Part shown: piece by piece, positions 1-6,492 of the stretch
How the letters are laid out: each line of letters begins with the position of its first letter
Position numbering within the stretch: the first letter of the stretch is position 1
DNA from: Pseudomonadota bacterium
Lineage (GTDB): Bacteria > Pseudomonadota > Gammaproteobacteria > Steroidobacterales > Steroidobacteraceae
Direction of reading: 5' to 3'
NCBI GenBank assembly: GCA_021817875.1
Contig: JAKAFQ010000058.1
Span: 1 to 12,729 of the forward strand
DNA: 12,729 bases
Translations under genes and position numbers: made by a program
Notes under the pieces: model-generated
The model's input: only the letters and a program-made list of their open reading frames with translations
What the model was told of the DNA's origin: nothing
Databases searched by the model: none

Positions 1-101
1 TTCGATGAATCCTCTCTTTTCAGATTCAGATGGGCTTTCGTTTTCGGCCGATCGCGCGCGGCGCGCGAAGCGCTCCATCCGGCGATGAGCACATATACAA
101 A

Positions 102-132
102 GCGGGAGGCGTTCTATCGAACGACCTCCCGC
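102..132 (-). terminator. Probable intrinsic terminator of the hrcA-grpE-dnaK-dnaJ-dapB operon
   Basis: Arms GCGGGAGG (102-109) and CCTCCCGC (125-132) pair perfectly. After a one-base bulge (124), CGTTC (110-114) pairs with GAACG (119-123) around a four-base loop. Read on the minus strand the stem is followed by TTTGTATAT, a moderately U-rich tail, and it lies about 140 bases past the dapB stop. The plus-strand tail (CTTGCG) is poor, so the minus direction is favoured. Confidence 0.62.
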
Positions 133-139
133 CTTGCGT

Positions 140-181
140 GGACTAACCCGCACACGAATCGGACTAACCCGCACACGGATC
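140..181. repeat. 21-base tandem direct duplication
   Basis: Two adjacent copies, 140-160 and 161-181, begin GGACTAACCCGCACACG and end in ATC. They differ only at the 18th base (A at 157, G at 178). With two copies this is a simple duplication and not an array. No function is evident. Confidence 0.9.
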
Positions 182-270
182 AGGCGGAAATTTTACGGGG
201 GTCGGCTCCGGGTGTCCACGGAAAAATCCTGGGGACAGAGATTGCAGGACACCGCAGGTAATCTCGCAAC

Positions 271-1083
271 CTATTGATTATGAAATAAAATATCCCGCAT
301 CGCGTATCGTCCGGGAGGCTGGTGGGCGAGCCACAGGGCGCCCCTGAGGGCACCGCGTGCGAAGATGGCCCGATCGGTTGCCTGATGCCCCAGGGTCACG
401 CGCTCACCGGGACCGGCGAACCAGACCTCGTGTTCTCCGACGATGTCCCCGCCCCGGATGACCGCGAAACCGATTTCCCCCGGCCTGCGCGGTCCTGTCC
501 GGCTCGAGCCAACGCCTGCGGTCGCCTCCGCCGGAGGCAGTCCCCGACCCTCCGCCGCCGAGCGGGCGAGCGCCAGCGCGGTGCCCGACGGGGCATCGCG
601 CTTGAGGTGGTGATGCGCCTCGAGAATCTCGATCTCGAACTGCGCCGGCAGCGCCCGCGCCGCCATCCGGACCAGTTCGGTGAGCAAGTTGACTCCGAGG
701 CTGGTGTTAGGGGCGACGAGCAGCGCGATGCTCTTCGATGCCGCATCCAGCTCGGCCTCCGTGAGCGGGGGCGCGAAGCCGGTCGTTCCGATCAGCAGCG
801 GCTTGCCGGCAGCCAGGCAGGCGGCGAGCGTCGCCCCCGTGGCCTGAGGCTGCGAGAAATCGATGGCCACATCCGCCCCGGCCAGGGCAGCCGGCAGATC
901 ATCGGTCACCCGAACGCCCGTCGAGACGCCCGCCGGCTCACCGGCGTCCCGTCCCAGGCTCGCGCTGTACCGGGAGGCCACCGCGCCACTGATCACCAGG
1001 GCCGGAAATTCCGCGGCCGAGCGCAGCAGCGCCTGGCCCATGCGGCCCGTGACACCGATGATGACTGCGCGGGTGGGCTGCAT
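271..1083 (-). CDS. dapB: 4-hydroxy-tetrahydrodipicolinate reductase
   Basis: DapB is a cytosolic enzyme that reduces the product of DapA with NAD(P)H to tetrahydrodipicolinate, on the route to meso-diaminopimelate and lysine, so it feeds peptidoglycan and protein synthesis. The 270-residue length is normal for the family (E. coli 273). Visible are the Rossmann nucleotide-binding loop GVTGRMG (residues 10-16), the GTTG turn (99-102), and the catalytic/substrate block EAHHHLKRDAPSGTAL (155-170) with the paired histidines, Lys161 and the DAPSGT loop. The ATG overlaps the dnaJ TGA by one base (TGATG) and has only a weak Shine-Dalgarno (GAG), so translation is probably coupled to dnaJ. As last gene of the heat-shock operon it may be partly heat-responsive; that is inference. 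Identity is very secure. Confidence 0.97.
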   Translation of the reverse strand: MQPTRAVIIGVTGRMGQALLRSAAEFPALVISGAVASRYSASLGRDAGEPAGVSTGVRVTDDLPAALAGADVAIDFSQPQATGATLAACLAAGKPLLIGTTGFAPPLTEAELDAASKSIALLVAPNTSLGVNLLTELVRMAARALPAQFEIEILEAHHHLKRDAPSGTALALARSAAEGRGLPPAEATAGVGSSRTGPRRPGEIGFAVIRGGDIVGEHEVWFAGPGERVTLGHQATDRAIFARGALRGALWLAHQPPGRYAMRDILFHNQ

Positions 1084-2219
1084 CAGGCGCTCGGAGAAAA
1101 GAAGCGCTTCACCCCCTCGAAGAAGCTCTTCTCCCTCGGCGCATGACGCGATCCGCCGTGCTTGAGCGAGTCCTCGAGCTTGCGGATGAGTTCCTTCTGA
1201 TCGGCCGACAGGTGCACGGGCGTCTCGATGACCACCCGGCAGAAGAGGTCGCCACGCGAACTGCCGCGCACGGGCTTGACGCCCTTGTCCCGCAGCCGGA
1301 AAACCCGGCCGGATTGCGTCTCGGCCGGAATCTTCAGGGACACGCTGCCATCGAGCGTCGGTACCTCGACGATGCCTCCGAGTGCCGCCGTGGCGAAGCT
1401 GACCGGCACCTCGCAGGACAGGTGCTCGCCGTCACGCTCGAAGATCGGGTGCTCGCGCACGTGCACCTCGACGTACAGGTCGCCCGACGGCCCGCCATTA
1501 CGGCCCGCTTCGCCTTCTTCCGAGAGCCGGATCCGATCACCCGTGTCCACCCCGGCCGGAACCTTGACCGAGAGCTTGCGGGTGCGTCGCACCCTTCCCT
1601 GCCCGAAACAGCCGTCGCAAGGGTTACGCACGATGGTGCCGCCGCCCCGGCATTTCGGGCAGGTCTGCTGCAGATGAAAGAATCCCTGGGAAATGCGCAC
1701 CTGACCCGTGCCACCGCAGGTGTCGCAGGACATCGGAGCACTGCCCTTGGCCGCTCCGGTGCCGTGGCAGAGCTCGCACTCGACCAGCTTCGGCACCTCG
1801 ATCTCCACGGTGTGGCCGAACACGGCCTGAGGCAGATCGAGCTCGAGCTCGTAGCGCAGATCCGCGCCACGAAACACCTGAGCGCGCCCTCCGCCGCGAC
1901 GCGCCGTGCCGAAAATGTCGCCGAAGACATCGCCGAAAATGTCGCTGAAGGCATCCGCCGGTCCGGGGCCCGCCCGGCCGCGGGCAGCGGCGGCTTCCAC
2001 GCCCGCGTGACCGTACTGGTCATAGGCGGCGCGCTTTTGCGCATCGGTCAGCACCTCGTAGGCTTCCTTGGCCTCCTTGAAGCGGTCCTCCGCCTCCTTG
2101 TCGCCCGGATTGCGGTCCGGGTGATATTTCATGGCGAGGCGCCGGTAGGCCTTCTTGATCTCCGCCTCGGTGGCCGACTTCGGGAGGTCGAGTACCTTGT
2201 AATAATCGCGCTTGCTCAT
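1083..2219 (-). CDS. dnaJ: Chaperone DnaJ (Hsp40)
   Basis: DnaJ is the co-chaperone that delivers unfolded clients to DnaK and stimulates its ATPase. The 378 residues show the full type I layout: J domain (about 4-70) with the HPD motif at 33-35; a Gly/Phe-rich linker (about 81-117) with repeated DIFGD units; four CxxCxGxG zinc-binding repeats starting at Cys148, Cys165, Cys187 and Cys201; then the two C-terminal beta-sandwich domains. The N-terminus [10 protein letters not shown] is canonical, which fixes the ATG. It follows dnaK after a 158-base gap with two hairpins and overlaps dapB downstream. No clear Shine-Dalgarno is seen before the ATG (GCGCACAAC), which is unusual beside the good sites of grpE and dnaK. 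Function is not in doubt. Confidence 0.98.
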   Translation of the reverse strand: MSKRDYYKVLDLPKSATEAEIKKAYRRLAMKYHPDRNPGDKEAEDRFKEAKEAYEVLTDAQKRAAYDQYGHAGVEAAAARGRAGPGPADAFSDIFGDVFGDIFGTARRGGGRAQVFRGADLRYELELDLPQAVFGHTVEIEVPKLVECELCHGTGAAKGSAPMSCDTCGGTGQVRISQGFFHLQQTCPKCRGGGTIVRNPCDGCFGQGRVRRTRKLSVKVPAGVDTGDRIRLSEEGEAGRNGGPSGDLYVEVHVREHPIFERDGEHLSCEVPVSFATAALGGIVEVPTLDGSVSLKIPAETQSGRVFRLRDKGVKPVRGSSRGDLFCRVVIETPVHLSADQKELIRKLEDSLKHGGSRHAPREKSFFEGVKRFFSPSA

Positions 2220-2255
2220 GTTGTGCGCTGTGCGCGTAAACCCTTAAATAACGAA

Positions 2256-2280
2256 CGGGGTTCGTCCACGACGAACCCCG
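2256..2280 (-). terminator. Terminator/attenuator-like hairpin between dnaK and dnaJ
   Basis: Perfect 10-base arms CGGGGTTCGT (2256-2265) and ACGAACCCCG (2271-2280) flank a five-base loop. On the minus strand the stem is followed by TTCGTTATTT, a moderately U-rich tail. It lies about 98 bases past the dnaK stop and about 37 bases before the dnaJ ATG, so it may partly terminate transcription or act as a 3' stabiliser of dnaK mRNA after processing. Confidence 0.6.
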
Positions 2281-2322
2281 GCTCTGACTCGCGGCCCGGC
2301 AGGCCGGCACGTGCACCGTTCA

Positions 2323-2354
2323 ATCCCCGGGGTCCGCTGCCGGACTCCGGGGAT
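2323..2354 (-). other. Stem-loop just downstream of the dnaK stop codon
   Basis: Fourteen-base arms (2323-2336 and 2341-2354) containing ATCCCCGG and CCGGGGAT pair with one mismatch around the loop 2337-2340. It starts 23 bases past the dnaK stop in the direction of transcription. No U-run follows, so it looks like an mRNA-stabilising or pausing structure rather than a classical terminator. Confidence 0.5.
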
Positions 2355-2377
2355 GATCCCACGTCGCCGCCGGTTCG

Positions 2378-4339
2378 TCAGGACGCCTTGCGTCCCTTGT
2401 CCTTGACTTCCTCGAACTCAGCGTCAACCACGTCCTCTTTGCCGCCACCCGAGGCGCCCTGGGACGCATCGCCTGCCCCCGCAGACCCCTCAGCCCCGGG
2501 CGCGCCACCACCAGCCGCCTGGCCTGCCGCATAGGCCTTCTGCGCGATCCCGGCGGAAGCCTGCGCCAGCGCCTCGGTCTTTTTCTCGATGACGCCCTGG
2601 TCGTCGCCCTTCAGCGCCGTGCGCAGGTCCGAAATCGCCGCCTCCACATTCGCCCGCTCGGAGGCATCGACCTTGTCGCCGAGGTCTTTCAGACTGCGCT
2701 CCACGGCGTGCACCATGCCATCGGCCTTGTTGCGCACTTCGACGAGCTCGCGGAACTTCTTGTCTTCCGCGGCGTGCGCCTCGGCATCGCGCACCATGCG
2801 CTTGATCTCGTCCTCGTTCAGGCCGCTCGAGGCCTTGATCACGATCTTCTGCTCGCGCCCGGTCGCCTTGTCCTTGGCGGACACGTTGAGGATGCCGTTG
2901 GCGTCGATGTCGAAGGACACCTCGATCTGCGGCATGCCGCGCGGCGCGGGCGGAATGTCCGACAGATCGAATTTGCCGAGCGACTTGTTGTCCACCGCCC
3001 GGTCACGCTCGCCCTGCAGCACGTGAATCGTCACCGCCGTCTGACTGTCATCGGCGGTCGAGAACACCTGCGAGGCCTTGGTCGGGATGGTGGTGTTTTT
3101 CTCGATGAGCTTGGTCATCACGCCACCCAGCGTCTCGATACCGAGCGACAGCGGCGTGACGTCGAGCAGCAGCACGTCCTTGACCTCGCCGGTGAGCACG
3201 GCGGCCTGGATGGCGGCGCCCACGGCCACCGCCTCATCGGGGTTGACGTCCTTGCGCGGCTCACGCCCGAAGAAGTCCTTGACGCATTTCTGCACCAGCG
3301 GCATGCGCGTCTGGCCACCGACGAGGATGACCTCGGCGATGTCGCCCGCCGAAACCCCCGCATCCTTCAAAGCGGTGCGGCAGGGCACAATCGTCCTCTG
3401 CACCAGCTCCTCGACCAGCGCCTCCAGTTTGGCGCGGGTGAGCTTGATGTTCAGGTGCTTCGGTCCCGAGGCGTCCGCCGTGATGTACGGCAGATTGATG
3501 TCGGTCTGCTGAGTCGATGACAGCTCGATCTTCGCCTTCTCCGCCGCCTCCTTCAGGCGCTGCATGGCGAGCGGGTCCTTGCGCACATCGACGCCGGACT
3601 CCTTCAGGAACTCCTCGGCGAGGAAATGGATGATGCGCAGATCGAAATCCTCGCCGCCGAGGAAGGTGTCCCCGTTCGTCGAGAGCACCTCGAACTGGTG
3701 CTCCCCGTCGATCTCGGCGATCTCGATGATGGAGATATCGAACGTGCCGCCCCCGAGGTCGTACACCGCGATCTTGCGGTCTCCGCTTTGCTTGTCGAGG
3801 CCGTAGGCCAGCGAGGCCGCGGTCGGTTCGTTGATGATGCGCTTGACCTCGAGCCCGGCGATGCGCCCGGCATCCTTGGTCGCCTGGCGCTGCGAATCGT
3901 TGAAGTAAGCCGGCACGGTGATCACCGCCTCGGTGACCGGCTCGCCCAGATAGTCCTCGGCGGTCTTCTTCATCTTCATCAGCACCCGCGCGGAGATCTC
4001 CGGCGGAGCCATCTTCTTGCCCTGCGCGTCGACCCACGCATCACCGTTGTCCGCGCGAGTGATCTTGTAGGGCACCATTTTCACATCCCGCTGCACCACC
4101 TCGTCCTCGAACTTCCGTCCGATGAGGCGCTTGACGGCGAACAGGGTGTTCTGCGGATTGGTGACCGCCTGGCGCTTGGCCGGCTGGCCGACCAGCACCT
4201 CATTGTCCTTTGTAAAGGCGACGATCGACGGGGTGGTGCGATCGCCCTCGCTGTTCTCGATCACACGAGGCTTGCCGCCTTCCATGATGGCCACGCACGA
4301 ATTGGTGGTCCCGAGGTCGATGCCGATTACCTTTGCCAT
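2378..4339 (-). CDS. dnaK: Chaperone DnaK (Hsp70)
   Basis: DnaK is the ATP-driven Hsp70 that binds exposed hydrophobic stretches of client proteins, cycling with DnaJ and GrpE, and in bacteria with sigma-32 it also restrains that factor. The 653 residues are slightly longer than E. coli DnaK (638). All three Hsp70 signatures are present: IDLGTTNS (7-14), [11 protein letters not shown] (193-203, with the phosphorylatable Thr199) and [14 protein letters not shown] (337-350). The interdomain linker [12 protein letters not shown] is at 388-399, followed by the substrate-binding domain, a helical lid and a Gly/Ala/Ser-rich tail (about 605-633). The C-terminal EEVKD motif (643-647) is followed by a few extra basic residues. 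The ATG has a GGAG six bases upstream. A sigma-32-like promoter lies in the gap to grpE. Confidence 0.99.
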   Translation of the reverse strand: MAKVIGIDLGTTNSCVAIMEGGKPRVIENSEGDRTTPSIVAFTKDNEVLVGQPAKRQAVTNPQNTLFAVKRLIGRKFEDEVVQRDVKMVPYKITRADNGDAWVDAQGKKMAPPEISARVLMKMKKTAEDYLGEPVTEAVITVPAYFNDSQRQATKDAGRIAGLEVKRIINEPTAASLAYGLDKQSGDRKIAVYDLGGGTFDISIIEIAEIDGEHQFEVLSTNGDTFLGGEDFDLRIIHFLAEEFLKESGVDVRKDPLAMQRLKEAAEKAKIELSSTQQTDINLPYITADASGPKHLNIKLTRAKLEALVEELVQRTIVPCRTALKDAGVSAGDIAEVILVGGQTRMPLVQKCVKDFFGREPRKDVNPDEAVAVGAAIQAAVLTGEVKDVLLLDVTPLSLGIETLGGVMTKLIEKNTTIPTKASQVFSTADDSQTAVTIHVLQGERDRAVDNKSLGKFDLSDIPPAPRGMPQIEVSFDIDANGILNVSAKDKATGREQKIVIKASSGLNEDEIKRMVRDAEAHAAEDKKFRELVEVRNKADGMVHAVERSLKDLGDKVDASERANVEAAISDLRTALKGDDQGVIEKKTEALAQASAGIAQKAYAAGQAAGGGAPGAEGSAGAGDASQGASGGGKEDVVDAEFEEVKDKGRKAS

Positions 4340-4405
4340 GGTCTGCTCCGCCGAATACTGCTGAAACGGGTAGTGCCGTCTGGAAATCAGATGCCGTTCG
4401 AGGGG

Positions 4406-4435
4406 TTTGTGGGGTGCCCCCGGGGATGATTCAAG
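4406..4435 (-). promoter_or_regulatory. Sigma-32-like heat-shock promoter before dnaK
   Basis: On the minus strand CTTGAA (4435-4430) is followed after 15 bases by CCCCAC (4414-4409), close to the sigma-32 consensus CTTGAA with a roughly 13-15 base spacer before CCCCAT. Predicted transcription would start near 4400, giving a leader of about 60 bases ahead of the dnaK ATG. It sits in the only sizeable gap (116 bases) between grpE and dnaK. Seen by eye; not tested. Confidence 0.6.
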
Positions 4436-4455
4436 GTCCGCAATGGGTGTCTGGG

Positions 4456-5043
4456 TTAATGATCCGCTCCGGAAGGGGCCTTCGCCACGATCACCCGCGC
4501 GGGCCGAAGCAGCCGCCCGTTGAGCTCGTAACCGGTCTGCACCACCTGGATCACCGTATTGGGCTCGGCGTCCGGGGATTCCTGGGCCATCATCGCCTCG
4601 TGGCGGGCCGGATCGAAGGGCACGCCGAGCGGCTGCACGGGGGTCACCCCGAGCCTCTCGAGCGCCTTGGCGAGCAGCTTGAGCGTCGCTTCCTGGCCCT
4701 GCCTGAGGCTGTCGATATCGACCGCGGGCTGCCCGGCGCTGCGTACCGCGAGCTCCAGGCTGTCGCGCACGGGCAGCAGTTCCGCGGCGAATTTTTCCAG
4801 GCCATAGCGATTGGCCGCCTCGATATCCCGCTGCGCGCGCTTGCGGACGTTGTCGAGCTCGGCGACGGCGCGCAGATACTGCTCCCGGTGCTCGCGGGCC
4901 TTCTGCTCGGCCTCGCCGAGCGCCTGCTGCAGTCTCGAGAGCGCTTCGGTCTGCGGGCTGCTCTCGGCGGTAGCCGCTGCCGCGCCCTGTGCCGTCCGGC
5001 CCTCGGACGCCTGTCCGCTCGATTGCGCTTCACCCATGCCCAT
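4456..5043 (-). CDS. grpE: Nucleotide exchange factor GrpE
   Basis: GrpE is the dimeric exchange factor that releases ADP from DnaK and resets the chaperone cycle. The proposed 195-residue protein has a polar, low-complexity N-terminus (1-32), a long coiled-coil helix (about 33-75, containing [15 protein letters not shown]), and the C-terminal beta domain with FDPARHEAM (143-151) and the family signature from [17 protein letters not shown] onward (161-188). An in-frame ATG at 5124 would give 222 residues. The start at 5043 is chosen because a perfect AGGAGG (5055-5050) lies six bases before it and the extra 27 residues are unlike the family. A second ATG two codons later (5037) is also possible. 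It lies 77 bases after hrcA and 116 before dnaK, with its own sigma-32-like promoter. Confidence 0.97.
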   Translation of the reverse strand: MGMGEAQSSGQASEGRTAQGAAAATAESSPQTEALSRLQQALGEAEQKAREHREQYLRAVAELDNVRKRAQRDIEAANRYGLEKFAAELLPVRDSLELAVRSAGQPAVDIDSLRQGQEATLKLLAKALERLGVTPVQPLGVPFDPARHEAMMAQESPDAEPNTVIQVVQTGYELNGRLLRPARVIVAKAPSGADH

Positions 5044-5079
5044 CCCGAACCTCCTGAAATCTCGACCCAAACCACTCCC

Positions 5080-5100
5080 CTCCCCGGCTCTGGCGGGGAG
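5080..5100 (-). other. Stem-loop in the hrcA-grpE gap
   Basis: Seven-base perfect arms CTCCCCG (5080-5086) and CGGGGAG (5094-5100) enclose a seven-base loop. There is no U-run on either strand. If transcription starts at the heat-shock promoter just upstream, the hairpin would sit near the 5' end of the grpE mRNA, leaving the AGGAGG ribosome site free. Confidence 0.45.
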
Positions 5101-5113
5101 CGACAGGCTCTCG

Positions 5114-5139
5114 GTTGGGGTCAACGGCGGGAATTCAAG
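5114..5139 (-). promoter_or_regulatory. Sigma-32-like heat-shock promoter for grpE, overlapping the end of hrcA
   Basis: On the minus strand CTTGAA (5139-5134) is followed after 13 bases by CCCCAAC (5120-5114). The -35 is a perfect match to the sigma-32 consensus, the -10 matches CCCCA of CCCCAT, and the 13-base spacing is the one used by the E. coli groE promoter. The site spans the hrcA TGA (5123-5121), so grpE-dnaK-dnaJ could be transcribed without hrcA. Predicted start near 5107, about 64 bases before the grpE ATG. Confidence 0.62.
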
Positions 5140-6182
5140 GCGGAACCCAGCAGTTTCGCCGTCATGTCGACGATGGGGATGACCCGCTCATAGGCCATAC
5201 GGGTGGGCCCGATGACCCCGAGCACCCCGAACACCGAGCCCGGCGAGCCATACGGCGCGGTGACCACGCTGCAGTCATCGAGGATCTGAAAGCCGGACTC
5301 GTGGCCGATGAAGATCTGCACTCCTTCGGCCCGCAGGCTCTGGTCCAGCAGATGCAGGAAGTCCCGCTTCTCGTTGAAGGCTTCGAACAGCCTGCGCAGC
5401 CGCTCGACGCTCGAGAGCTCGGCGACACTCATCAGATTGGTCTCGCCCTTGATCACGTACTCGAGCCGCCTTTCCTGCTCTCCGGCATCGAACACATGCT
5501 GCGCCATGCAGATCGCGTCCAGCATCACCTGATTCAGGTGCGCGCGCGTCTCGCTCAGCTGGCGCAGGATTTCCTGACGTACTTCCGAGAGCGAGCGGCC
5601 GCGGAACTGCTCGTTGAGATAGTTCGAGGCCCGCTTCAGCTCATCGGGGGAGAAGTAGCGCTCGAGCTGGATGATGCGGTTCTGCACCTCGCGTTCCCCG
5701 TACACGAGCACGACCAGAACACGGTTTTCCGACAGCCCGACGAATTCGATCTGGGTGATCGAGGCCTGGGCGGCGCGCGGCACCGTGACCACGCCGGCGA
5801 GGTGGGTCAGGCTGGAGAGCAGCTGCGAGACCGTGGTGACGAGATCCTTGGTGCTGTCCGGACCGACCTTGAACTGGCGGCGGATCTCGGCCTCCGCGAC
5901 CGCATCCACCGGCTGCACCTGCAGCAGCGAGTCGACGAAGAACCGATATCCTTTGTCGGTGGGGACGCGTCCGGCAGAGGTATGAGGCGACGCGACGAAC
6001 CCGAGTTCCTCGAGATCCGCCATCACATTTCGGATGGTCGCCGAGGACAGCTGCAGGCCTGACTCGCGCGAGAGCGCCCGGGAGCCGACCGGCTGGCCGT
6101 CGCGGATATAACTCTCCACGAGTACCCGCAGCAGGTGCTGCGCCCGCTCATTCAGCAATTCTTCGCGGCTTTCCTGGGTCAT
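5121..6182 (-). CDS. hrcA: Heat-inducible transcription repressor HrcA
   Basis: HrcA represses chaperone operons by binding CIRCE inverted repeats, and depends on GroEL for its active fold. The proposed 353 residues match the family length. The N-terminal winged helix (about 1-84) carries ERAQHLLRVLVESYIRDGQP and SSATIRNVMADLEELGFV, followed by HTSAGRVPTDKGYRFFVD. The C-terminus has the conserved GVLGVIGPTRMAYERVIPIV (319-338). The frame is open to 6407, but the start at 6182 is preferred: MTQESREELLNERAQ is where homology begins, with AGGA three bases ahead. The upstream 75 codons look like intergenic DNA. It heads the operon and is divergent from nadK. No CIRCE element (TTAGCACTC, nine bases, GAGTGCTAA) could be found in this window, so its local target is unclear. 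Confidence 0.97.
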   Translation of the reverse strand: MTQESREELLNERAQHLLRVLVESYIRDGQPVGSRALSRESGLQLSSATIRNVMADLEELGFVASPHTSAGRVPTDKGYRFFVDSLLQVQPVDAVAEAEIRRQFKVGPDSTKDLVTTVSQLLSSLTHLAGVVTVPRAAQASITQIEFVGLSENRVLVVLVYGEREVQNRIIQLERYFSPDELKRASNYLNEQFRGRSLSEVRQEILRQLSETRAHLNQVMLDAICMAQHVFDAGEQERRLEYVIKGETNLMSVAELSSVERLRRLFEAFNEKRDFLHLLDQSLRAEGVQIFIGHESGFQILDDCSVVTAPYGSPGSVFGVLGVIGPTRMAYERVIPIVDMTAKLLGSALNSRR

Positions 6183-6412
6183 AATTCCTGCGCTGCGTGT
6201 ACTTTGATCGAGCCGCGCCAGACACACCGCCGCATCACGCGGCGCCTGGCGCCCCAAAGCCCAAACGCACCTCAGGCAAGCTATTAAACGGCCCCCGCGA
6301 GCCTCAAGCAAGCGCCGCTGCGATGTTACCGGCGCCTGAAGCCACGGGTCGACCTGCGAAATCCGCATCGCCCCGCCCGCCCGACGCCGCGCGCGCGGCA
6401 CGGCCAATCGAG

Positions 6413-6418
6413 TACACT
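6413..6418 (+). promoter_or_regulatory. Possible -10 element for nadK
   Basis: TACACT matches the sigma-70 -10 consensus at four of six positions and lies about 75 bases before the nadK ATG. No -35 hexamer is recognisable 16-18 bases upstream. It is the best candidate in an otherwise very GC-rich stretch. Confidence 0.3.
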
Positions 6419-6451
6419 AGCGGTATCGCGCCCAACCCCGGGGCGAAACCC

Positions 6452-6474
6452 GCCTCCGCCGCGCGCGCGGAGGC
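6452..6474 (+). other. Leader hairpin upstream of nadK
   Basis: Perfect eight-base arms GCCTCCGC (6452-6459) and GCGGAGGC (6467-6474) enclose a seven-base loop. The stem ends six bases before the nadK Shine-Dalgarno (GAGG, 6481-6484), so a folded leader could affect ribosome loading. No known riboswitch pattern is recognised. Confidence 0.5.
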
Positions 6475-6492
6475 CCATCAGAGGCTTCCTGG

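Larger units (their letters stand above)
1..270. other. Non-coding region downstream of dapB
   Basis: No convincing gene is visible on either strand; the longest reading frames are a few dozen codons and show no family resemblance. The stretch holds a GC-alternating palindrome (52-68), a terminator-like hairpin (102-132), a 21-base tandem duplication (140-181) and an AT-rich patch before the dapB stop. In many relatives carA follows dapB here. No carA sequence is seen, so gene order is interrupted or lies beyond the window edge. Confidence 0.6.
6183..6492. other. Divergent hrcA/nadK intergenic region
   Basis: This 310-base stretch holds no credible gene. It contains weak promoter signals for both sides: a possible -35/-10 for hrcA on the minus strand (TTGAGG at 6307-6302 and TAATAG at 6286-6281, with a short 15-base spacer) and TACACT for nadK. 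It is dense in GC-rich palindromes: GGCGCC at 6241-6246, 6248-6253 and 6331-6336, a 14-base perfect palindrome at 6386-6399, and a hairpin at 6452-6474. No CIRCE or sigma-32-type site is visible. Confidence 0.5.

Noticed and set aside
1101..1110. Palindrome GAAGCGCTTC followed by TTTT on the minus strand, inside the end of dnaJ
   Set aside because: The palindrome has no loop, so it cannot form a normal terminator stem, and it lies within coding sequence before coupled dapB.
322..1146. 274-codon plus-strand frame opposite dapB
   Set aside because: It is a shadow of dapB, rich in Arg and without structure or a ribosome site; dapB itself is unambiguous.
1143..2534. 463-codon open frame on the plus strand opposite dnaJ and the dnaK end
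   Set aside because: It is antisense to a certain gene; the translation has no recognisable domain and crosses the dnaK-dnaJ gap. Long antisense frames are common in GC-rich coding DNA.
2708..4429. Long plus-strand frames opposite dnaK (2708-3520 and 3626-4429)
   Set aside because: Antisense frames opposite Hsp70 genes are a known by-product of their codon usage; there is no start signal or family resemblance.
6183..6407. N-terminal extension of hrcA to an upstream start
   Set aside because: The extra 75 residues are unlike HrcA and Arg/Ala-rich; the family N-terminus begins at the ATG at 6182, which has a ribosome site.
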